NCBI GenBank assembly: GCA_031287655.1
Contig: JAITSR010000407.1
Coordinates: 1 to 13,238 of the forward strand
DNA length: 13,238 nt
Reading direction: 5' to 3'
From: Clostridiales bacterium
Lineage (GTDB): Bacteria > Bacillota > Clostridia > WRLR01
Shown here: positions 7,809-13,238 of the stretch, one piece after another
Layout of the letters: each line of letters begins with the position of its first letter
How positions within the stretch are numbered: position 1 is the first letter of the stretch
Translations under genes and position numbers: made by a program
The notes under the pieces: model-generated
What the model was told of the DNA's origin: nothing
What the model saw: the letters and a program-made list of their open reading frames with translations, nothing else
The model's database searches: none

Positions 7809-8216
7809 TTACAGGTACGGCTTCAAAAACGCGGGCATGGTCTCGGGCCTGCCGTTGATGCTGAGCACGAAGTTTACGTTGTCCTTTTCAGACAGCTCGG
7901 AAATTTTAACAAAAAAATCTTCGAGAGAATTGATGTCCTCTTTTACAATATATGTCAGGCCGTCAATAAAAATGCCTTCAATGTCATAATTTTGGGAGAC
8001 GATACCGCAGAGAAACGCAAAAAACTGCGCCGCGCCGAAAATCGGATAGACGGAGATGTCTGTAAAACGGATTTCGTGCTTCAGCTGATACATCAGGTCG
8101 TTGCTGTCGTCGATAAAGACGACGTCGCCCGCGCGCTTGTCAACATGCTCGTTCGCCATGTCGACCATCATCTTGGATTTTCCCATGCCCTTTTCCCCAT
8201 AAAACACTTTTATCAT
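7809..8216 (-). CDS. Small P-loop NTPase-like protein of unknown function
   Basis: A 135-residue protein I cannot assign to a named function. The Walker A motif GEKGMGKS occupies residues 7-14 directly after the first strand (MIKVFY). A hydrophobic strand ending in Asp, IFID85, is a plausible Walker B. Between them, VVFIDDSND (32-40) forms another strand rich in acidic residues. The C-terminal part ends with NVNFVLSINGRPETMPAFL, a likely last strand and helix. There is no DNA-binding domain, membrane segment or signal peptide. Proteins like this are sometimes annotated in databases as PilT-like, but the protein is far too short for PilT and no pilus genes are present. The ATG is chosen because AAGGGGG lies 9 bases upstream; a TTG three codons earlier would lie right on that site. 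It lies between the ssDNA-binding gene and priA, 31 bp from the priA ATG, so a role in DNA transactions is a reasonable inference only. Confidence 0.75.
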   Translation of the reverse strand: MIKVFYGEKGMGKSKMMVDMANEHVDKRAGDVVFIDDSNDLMYQLKHEIRFTDISVYPIFGAAQFFAFLCGIVSQNYDIEGIFIDGLTYIVKEDINSLEDFFVKISELSEKDNVNFVLSINGRPETMPAFLKPYL

Positions 8217-8241
8217 GTGAACCAACCCCCTTCAAATTATA

Positions 8242-8287
8242 TGTTTATTCGGAAACTCGGACGCCTTGCGTGTTTGTGTTTATTCGG
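8242..8287. repeat. 11-bp direct repeat at the 3' end of the SSB-like gene
   Basis: TGTTTATTCGG occurs at 8242-8252 and again at 8277-8287. The second copy contains the stop codon of the SSB-like gene (minus strand reads GAA TAA ACA). The first copy repeats that end 35 bp further downstream in the 63-bp gap before the P-loop gene. It may be the trace of a small duplication of the gene end, or chance. Confidence 0.45.
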
Positions 8288-9035
8288 CGGCTTGCGCCCC
8301 CCGTTCAATTTGCGTACCCGGTTCGTCTATCGGCGGCGTATCGGGCATATCCGGCGCGCCCGCCACTTCCAGCTTCGGTTCCCCCTCCTGCCGCCGCGCG
8401 TCGGCGGTCTCGAGCTTTGAAAGCGAGACCTCATAGGCGACCCGGTTGATCGTCTCGCCGCCGGACAGTCTCTTTTGATAGGTGCGGCTCTGGATGCGCC
8501 CCCAGACCCGGATGTTGTCCCCAACGTTCAAATTGGAACAGAACCGCGCGTTGCGCCCCCATGAAATACAGGGGATATAGTCGGACTTGTTGTAAGCGCG
8601 GTTTACGGCGATCAGCAGATCCGTGATTTCCCGGCCAAACGGCGTGCTGCGGTAGATCGGCTTTTTACAGATAAAGCCGTTCAGGAAAATTTTGTTGGAA
8701 TTGTGGATCGCGCTCTCGTCCTCCGGGAAGTTGAGTTCGCGCGCAAAGACGGTCAGGACCAGCTTGCTGCCACGCTCCCCGAAGCTGTTGTAGGAACGGA
8801 ACTGCCCCTCAATGTCGACGAGCGCGCCGACCGTGAGCCGCTGCTTGCCAAACAGGCGCTCCGAGATCGTGATTGAGATGTTGTCGCTGCTGTCGGAAAG
8901 CCTCGGCACTTCCAGCAAAAAGTGATAGAAGCCCTCGCCGTATATCTCATGGCTGTACTTCAGCTCAGTCGACACTCTGCCGGAAATCGTTACCACGTTG
9001 TTTTCGAGCTGCTCTCCGACCATTGTGATTGCCAC
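8280..9035 (-). CDS. Single-stranded DNA-binding protein with two tandem OB folds
   Basis: The 251-residue protein looks like two SSB-type OB domains in one chain. The first (~14-101) runs VVTISGRVSTEL to VLTVFARELNF. The second (~115-208) has the typical SSB pattern of an N-terminal strand (IFLNGFICKKP), a core LIAVNRAY, the IPCISWGRNA strand, and NVGDNIRVWGRIQSR. Standard bacterial SSB has one OB fold per chain and acts as a tetramer. Here the C-terminal tail (~209-251) is Pro/Glu/Ala-rich and ends GAQAAE, without the acidic tip ending in Phe that SSB uses to recruit PriA, RecQ and others. It is therefore probably an accessory SSB, not the main replication SSB. The start is GTG, with AAGGAG 5 bases upstream; an ATG five codons in is less well placed. 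It is the first gene after the promoter at 9080-9109 and heads the group leading to priA. Confidence 0.85.
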   Translation of the reverse strand: MAITMVGEQLENNVVTISGRVSTELKYSHEIYGEGFYHFLLEVPRLSDSSDNISITISERLFGKQRLTVGALVDIEGQFRSYNSFGERGSKLVLTVFARELNFPEDESAIHNSNKIFLNGFICKKPIYRSTPFGREITDLLIAVNRAYNKSDYIPCISWGRNARFCSNLNVGDNIRVWGRIQSRTYQKRLSGGETINRVAYEVSLSKLETADARRQEGEPKLEVAGAPDMPDTPPIDEPGTQIERGAQAAE

Positions 9036-9079
9036 TCCTTCTCCTTATGCGTTTACACATTCACTCTTGTCTGTTGGTT

Positions 9080-9109
9080 ATTGTATATCATAATACATTT
9101 TCGCGTCAA
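9080..9109 (-). promoter_or_regulatory. Sigma-A-type promoter for the SSB-priA-def-fmt group
   Basis: On the minus strand, -35 is TTGACG at 9104-9109. For -10, either TATACA (9082-9087, 16-bp spacer, with an extended TGA in front) or TACAAT (9080-9085, 18-bp spacer) fits. The DNA just upstream of -35 is A/T-rich (CAAAAAATGTGTTTTCA), like an UP element. The region lies in the 114-bp gap between cheB and the SSB-like gene and would give a leader of about 40 bases. I see no operator-like palindrome. Confidence 0.7.
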
Positions 9110-9149
9110 TGAAAACACATTTTTTGAAACTAGGCAGCGGTTGACGTGT

Positions 9150-10202
9150 TCACAGCAGGGCCACGATCCGCGCGGCGATCTGCCGGAGCGGGAGCTGATA
9201 CTGCACCGCGCCTTTTTCGTAGGCTGTTTTCGGCATACCATAGACGACGCTGCTCTTTTCGTCCTGCCCGATCGTCCTTGCGCCGGCGCGCCGCATTTCA
9301 AGCAGACCGGCAGCGCCGTCGTGCCCCATGCCGGTCAGAATCACACCGATCGCGTTCGGCCCGGCGCTCGCGGCGACCGACGAGAACAGGACGTCGACCG
9401 ACGGGCAGTGTCCGCCGACCTTTTCCCCTTCCGACGAGAGCGTCACGGAGCAGCCGTCCGGGCCTTTTACCACCTTGAACTGGAAGTTGCCCGGCGCGAC
9501 GAGCGCGGAGTTCGGCGCGACCCGGTCCCCGGTTTTCGCCTCCCGCACGGGAAAGACGCAGGCCGCGTTCAGCCGCTCCGCAAACATGCCCGTAAAATCC
9601 GCGGGCATATGCTGGACGATCACGATGCCGGGCAGCCCCGAGGGCAGCGCGGACACGACCTCGGCGATCGCGTCGGTGCCTCCGGTCGAAGCTCCGATCG
9701 CAATCACGGTTTTGTTCGTTTTATGAATCGGAACGGAGCCGTCCGGCCCCGCGTTCGCCGCCGCATCCGCCTCGCCCGGCGAGACCTCGCAACGCCTCGG
9801 ATCGTTTTTTGACGCAAACCGGACTTTTTCCGAAACCTCCCGCACAAACGCGGTAAAATCCCGCTTTCCCTCGTAATCCGGCTTTTGCACGCCGTCGATC
9901 GCGCCCGCCCGGATCGCTTCGTCAATGAACTCCGCGTTCGACGAGATCACGATAATCGGGATCGGGTACTGCGCCATCAGCCGCCGGATAAAGTCGACGC
10001 CGTTCATCTTGGGCATGTTGATGTCCGAGATCATCACGTCCGGGTCGAACAGCATGATCTTGTCGCGCGCCTCATAGGGGTCGGCGGCGAGCGCGACGAT
10101 CTCAAAGTCCCTGTCCTTTGAGAGCGCCCGGTTCAGCGCCTCTAAAAACAGCGGCGAATCGTCGACGAGTAAGAGTTGGATACGTCGGCGGGCGTCCGGC
10201 AT
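9150..10202 (-). CDS. cheB: CheB, receptor methylesterase/glutamine deamidase
   Basis: CheB removes methyl groups from chemoreceptor glutamates, and deamidates receptor glutamines, when phosphorylated by CheA. The 350-residue protein has the standard two parts. The receiver domain (~7-127) has acidic residues D14 and D15, phospho-acceptor D60 in DVMISDINMPKMNG, S87/S88 at the Thr/Ser switch position and K107 in VQKP. The effector domain (~163-350) has catalytic S172 (GASTGG), H198 (QHMP) and D295 (GMGHDGA). Both sites look intact, so the enzyme should be regulated and active. The linker (~130-162) is Ala/Gly-rich. The ATG start lies 6 bp after cheR, with AAAGGA 11 bases upstream inside the end of cheR, so the two are surely expressed together. 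I see no clear terminator between it and the SSB-like gene, so some read-through is possible. Confidence 0.96.
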   Translation of the reverse strand: MPDARRRIQLLLVDDSPLFLEALNRALSKDRDFEIVALAADPYEARDKIMLFDPDVMISDINMPKMNGVDFIRRLMAQYPIPIIVISSNAEFIDEAIRAGAIDGVQKPDYEGKRDFTAFVREVSEKVRFASKNDPRRCEVSPGEADAAANAGPDGSVPIHKTNKTVIAIGASTGGTDAIAEVVSALPSGLPGIVIVQHMPADFTGMFAERLNAACVFPVREAKTGDRVAPNSALVAPGNFQFKVVKGPDGCSVTLSSEGEKVGGHCPSVDVLFSSVAASAGPNAIGVILTGMGHDGAAGLLEMRRAGARTIGQDEKSSVVYGMPKTAYEKGAVQYQLPLRQIAARIVALL

Positions 10203-10208
10203 CGTGGA

Positions 10209-11027
10209 TCAGTCCTTTCTGTAAATCGCTGGCTGCACATATTGATAGCGCGTCTCATTGCGCGCGATCGACTCCGAGTGGCCGATGAAAAGATACCCGC
10301 CCGGCTCCGTGTGCTCGTAGAACTTGTCGACCAGTCTGTTCTTTGTCGCCGCGTCAAAATAGATCATCACGTTCCGGCACCAGATAATATGGAACTTCTT
10401 GCGAAACGGAAAGACGTTCTCCATCAGGTTGAACTTGCGGTAAATGATCTCGCGCCGGAGCCGCTCCACGACCTGCGAATTTTCGTCGTCCACCCGCTTA
10501 AAGTAGTTCTCGCGCCACGCGGGCGGCAGGGGTTCGAGGCTCTCCGTGAGATACTTGCCCTCCGCGGCAAGCGACAGGACGCGCTCCGAGATGTCCGTCG
10601 CGAGGATTTTGGAATCCCAGCCGTTTTTGCCGCGCCCGAAGAAGTCGTCGACGTACATCGCGATCGTATACGGCTCCTCGCCCGAGGAACACCCGGCGCT
10701 CCAAATGCGCATGTCCTTGCCCGTCTCCGTCGCGGAGATGTGGGGCAGCACCGTGCTCTTAAAAAAATCGAAGTGCTCGGTCTCACGCAGAAAATAGGTG
10801 TAGTTCGTCGTGAGCTTGTTGATCAAGAGCGTGATCGCCTCGCCCGACTTGTCGTCGACGACGTAGTCATAGAACTCCGAAAAGCTCTCAAAGTTGCTTC
10901 GATGAAGGTAGTTTTGCAGTCTGCCGACGATCAGGTTCTTCTTTTGGGAGAGGTTGATCCCATACTGATCCTTCAGCAGATTGACAATCTTCCAAAATTC
11001 CTGTTCGGTAATGCTGATGTCATTCAT
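10209..11027 (-). CDS. cheR: CheR, chemoreceptor glutamate methyltransferase
   Basis: CheR uses S-adenosylmethionine to methylate glutamates on chemoreceptors, opposing CheB. The 272-residue protein has the N-terminal all-helical domain (~5-70), the linker motif TTNYTYFLRE (73-82), then the methyltransferase core with the SAM-binding motif RIWSAGCSSGEEPYTIAM (107-124), ATDIS (143-147), IIWCRNVMIYFD (214-225) and GGYLFIGHSES at the end. There are no TPR repeats or C-terminal extension. The ATG has no good ribosome-binding site; GGGG lies about 12 bases upstream. It starts 27 bp after the stop of the FGAM synthase gene, with no terminator between, so it may be read from that gene's transcript or from a promoter inside its end. 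No receptor, CheA, CheW or CheY gene is present in this window, so its partners must be elsewhere. Confidence 0.95.
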   Translation of the reverse strand: MNDISITEQEFWKIVNLLKDQYGINLSQKKNLIVGRLQNYLHRSNFESFSEFYDYVVDDKSGEAITLLINKLTTNYTYFLRETEHFDFFKSTVLPHISATETGKDMRIWSAGCSSGEEPYTIAMYVDDFFGRGKNGWDSKILATDISERVLSLAAEGKYLTESLEPLPPAWRENYFKRVDDENSQVVERLRREIIYRKFNLMENVFPFRKKFHIIWCRNVMIYFDAATKNRLVDKFYEHTEPGGYLFIGHSESIARNETRYQYVQPAIYRKD

Positions 11028-11054
11028 AACTATATTTTACCCCGAAAACCGCTG

Positions 11055-13238
11055 TCAGTCACAAAAGTATTTTACGCCTGACCGGAATGTGTCAAAATTC
11101 ATATTCCCATAGATGTTTTTTTGGACGTTTGGGCCGCTTCGCTCGGCATGCCCCATCTTGCCGAAAATCCGCCCGTCCGGGCTTGTGATCCCCTCGATCG
11201 CGCAGACGGAGCCGTTCGGGTTGTAGGGTTCCTCCATAGTCGGTCTGCCGTCCGGACCGACGTACTGCGTTGCGATCTGGCGGTTTTCCCGCATTTTTGC
11301 GATATGGGCGGCGTCCGCAAAAAACCGCCCCTCCGCGTGCGCGACCGGCACGGTGTAGACCTCCCCCTCGCGCGCGAACGAGAGCCACGGGGAGTCGCTG
11401 CGGCCGACCGCGATGTCCACGGCGCGGGACACAAAGCGCCCGATCCGGTTGAACGTCAGCGTCGGGCTGTCCGGCGCGGGCGCCGTGATTTTGCCGTAGG
11501 GCAGGAGCCCGAGCTTTACGAGCGCCTGAAAACCGTTGCAGATGCCGAGCATAAGGCCGGACCTTGACTCAAGGAGCTCCGTGACGGCTTCCCAAACAGG
11601 CGCGCTGCGGAAAAACGTCGCCATGAACTTGCCGGAGCCGTCCGGCTCGTCGCCCGCGGAGAAGCCGCCCGGCAGCATCACGATGTGGCTCTGACGGATC
11701 CGCTCGGCGACCCGGCGGACGGATTCGGCGACGTCGGCGGATGTGAGGTTCCGGACGACGCAGATTTCCGTGAGCGCGCCCGCCCGCTCGAAGGCGTAGG
11801 CGCTCTCGTATTCGCAGTTTGTGCCCGGCATCGCGATCACGAGGGCGCGCGGGCGCGCAACGACGGCGCCGGGGCGCGCGTGGACCGAACGTGCGGGGGC
11901 GGGATGTGCGGGAGCGGTTTGCGCCGCGGCGGCGGTATCGGCTGCGACGGAACACGCGGGTGCGAGAGACGCGTCAGTACCTGAGCGCGCGGGACTCTTT
12001 TCCGGAAAAATGCCAGAGAGCGGCGCTTCCCAAGCCAATATCGCGTCGTCAAGCGAAATGATCGTATCGATCCCCGCCGCGCCCGCAGTGTCCGCCGCCG
12101 CGGCCGGCGCGGGGACGGCGATCCGCGGCTCTTTGCTCGTCCGTCCGAGCGGTATGATACGGACGCCCGGCAGGGCAGTATCAAACGCGGCCTCCGGCGC
12201 GAGTTCTATCACGATTGAACCGTAGAGCGGCTCAAACAGGAAGTCCCGCGGAAGCGCGCAGAAGTCGAAGCCGAGCTCGTTCCCAAAGCACATCATCGAG
12301 ACCGCGGCCGCGACGCCGCCCGCGCGCACGGGCGTCGCCGAGAGGACCTTCCCCTCCTTTGCCGCGGTATGGAGCGCGCGGTACGCCGCCTTCAGCTTTT
12401 TTATGTCGGGCAGGCCCGCGCCCGGATATGCCGGGTCGGCTTCCGTCGCGAGCAGGGCCACCGCGCTGCCCGGGCGTTTAAACTCCGGCGAGAGAATGTG
12501 GTCCGCGTCCGCGACGGCGAGCGCGAACGACACGAGCGTCGGCGGAACGTCCAAGTCCCGAAAGGAGCCGGACATGCTGTCCTTGCCGCCGATCGCGGCC
12601 AGCTCAAAACGCGTCTGCGCGTGGAGCGCGCCAAGCAGCGCGGAAAACGGCTTGCCCCAGCGCAGCGGGTCCGCGCCGGGCTTTTCAAAATACTCCTGAA
12701 ACGAACGGCGCGCCCGTTCGACGTCGCCGCCGAGCGCCGCGATCTTCGCAAGCGACTCCGTGACCGCATAAACCGCGCCGGAAAACGGGCTCGCGCGAAA
12801 GATCGCGGGGTCAAAACCGTATGACATCAGCGTCGCGGTCTTTGTTTTGCCGCAGGGTACGGGGAGCTTTGCCGCCATCCCCTCGACGGGCGTGAGCTGA
12901 CGCCGCCCGCCAAACGGCATGAGCACGGTGTTCGACCCGACCGTGCTGTCAAACCGCTGGACGAGACCCTTTTGGCTGCACACATTGAGCGCCGCGAGGT
13001 TTTTGAGCCAGCGGGCCGCGAGCTCCTCCGCGGCCTGCGGCGGCGAGACCCCTCCGATCGGCGCCGCAGCCCGCGGCGCTGTTTTTAGCGCCTCCGCCGC
13101 GATCGCCGACGCGGCGCGGAGCCCCGCCGCGTCGGGTGCGACGAGACGCACAGACGTCCGCTGCTCCGCGCCGTTCGTATCCAAAAACGCGCGGGAAATT
13201 CCGACGATCTCCCGTCCGCGCCAACGCATTTTCAGGCG
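11055..13238 (-). CDS. purL: FGAM synthase (single-chain PurL), C-terminal ~730 residues
   Basis: This is the fourth step of purine synthesis: FGAR, glutamine and ATP give FGAM. The frame is open through the right edge; about 727 residues are visible, probably the last 60% of a ~1,240-residue single-chain clostridial enzyme (start outside). Numbering from the ATG at 13229: the second synthetase (AIRS-like) half covers ~75-400, with FDSTVGSNTVLMPFGG (93-108), GGKDSMSG (214-221) and VRAGGVAAAVS (301-311). The fused glutamine amidotransferase domain begins at ~461 (RALVIAMPGTNCEYE) and has nucleophile C564 in GICNGFQ and catalytic H631/E633 in AHAEGRF. It ends with GKMGHAER near the C-terminus. 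Between the halves, ~405-460 is an Ala/Pro-rich low-complexity linker longer than I would expect. All visible active-site residues are intact. Confidence 0.95.
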   Translation of the reverse strand, partial: RLKMRWRGREIVGISRAFLDTNGAEQRTSVRLVAPDAAGLRAASAIAAEALKTAPRAAAPIGGVSPPQAAEELAARWLKNLAALNVCSQKGLVQRFDSTVGSNTVLMPFGGRRQLTPVEGMAAKLPVPCGKTKTATLMSYGFDPAIFRASPFSGAVYAVTESLAKIAALGGDVERARRSFQEYFEKPGADPLRWGKPFSALLGALHAQTRFELAAIGGKDSMSGSFRDLDVPPTLVSFALAVADADHILSPEFKRPGSAVALLATEADPAYPGAGLPDIKKLKAAYRALHTAAKEGKVLSATPVRAGGVAAAVSMMCFGNELGFDFCALPRDFLFEPLYGSIVIELAPEAAFDTALPGVRIIPLGRTSKEPRIAVPAPAAAADTAGAAGIDTIISLDDAILAWEAPLSGIFPEKSPARSGTDASLAPACSVAADTAAAAQTAPAHPAPARSVHARPGAVVARPRALVIAMPGTNCEYESAYAFERAGALTEICVVRNLTSADVAESVRRVAERIRQSHIVMLPGGFSAGDEPDGSGKFMATFFRSAPVWEAVTELLESRSGLMLGICNGFQALVKLGLLPYGKITAPAPDSPTLTFNRIGRFVSRAVDIAVGRSDSPWLSFAREGEVYTVPVAHAEGRFFADAAHIAKMRENRQIATQYVGPDGRPTMEEPYNPNGSVCAIEGITSPDGRIFGKMGHAERSGPNVQKNIYGNMNFDTFRSGVKYFCD
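11067..11095 (-). promoter_or_regulatory. cheR: Possible promoter for cheRB inside the end of purL
   Basis: On the minus strand an exact TTGACA lies at 11090-11095, within the last codons of purL. TAAAAT at 11069-11074 gives only a 15-bp spacer; AATACT just downstream gives 18 bp but a poorer -10. Either would place the start of transcription upstream of cheR. The spacing is not ideal and the bases are also constrained by coding, so this is tentative. Confidence 0.3.

Noticed and set aside
10176..11081. 301-codon plus-strand open frame opposite cheR
   Set aside because: The minus strand clearly encodes CheR with all motifs; the plus-strand product resembles no protein and has shadow-like composition.
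11040..11100. SigD (sigma-28) chemotaxis promoter ahead of cheR
   Set aside because: A TAAA is present, but no GCCGATAA-like -10 box lies at the proper distance.

Overview
The window looks like chromosomal DNA from a high-GC member of the class Clostridia (Firmicutes); an Oscillospirales- or Christensenellales-like gut lineage is a guess. Three things point there: a long single-chain FGAM synthase with a C-terminal glutaminase, a secreted beta-propeller protein of the type common in Clostridia, and the priA-def-fmt gene order typical of Firmicutes. Most genes are very GC-rich, for example 47 of 60 bases at 5521-5580. The exception is the ATPase gene at 2433-3668, where some stretches fall to 23 of 60.

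Layout. Only the first gene (1-2340) lies on the plus strand. It encodes a secreted beta-propeller protein cut by the left edge. It meets a minus-strand gene for a DUF4143-type AAA ATPase head-on, and a perfect 24-bp hairpin at 2376-2427 separates them, most likely a bidirectional terminator. Everything to the right is on the minus strand. Reading from the right edge in the direction of transcription, these genes are: FGAM synthase (cut by the right edge), cheR, cheB, then after a recognisable promoter a tandem-OB single-stranded-DNA-binding protein, a small P-loop protein of unknown function, priA, def, fmt and finally the AT-rich ATPase.

How the genes fit together. The run from the SSB-like gene to fmt is tightly spaced and probably one operon, starting at the promoter at 9080-9109. 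It joins replication restart (PriA, a ssDNA-binding protein and possibly the P-loop protein) with translation start and N-terminal maturation (Fmt formylates initiator Met-tRNA, Def later removes the formyl group). cheR and cheB form an adaptation methyltransferase/methylesterase pair 27 bp behind purL, with no receptor, kinase or other chemotaxis gene in view. The ATPase sits where other Firmicutes usually carry rsmB, rlmN and the stp/prkC genes, and its base composition differs from its surroundings, so it is a likely acquired gene.

There are no rRNA or tRNA genes, CRISPR arrays, transposases or insertion-sequence ends. No stretch over 300 bases lacks a gene. The part of the window least explained by known biology is the SSB-like/P-loop pair ahead of priA.
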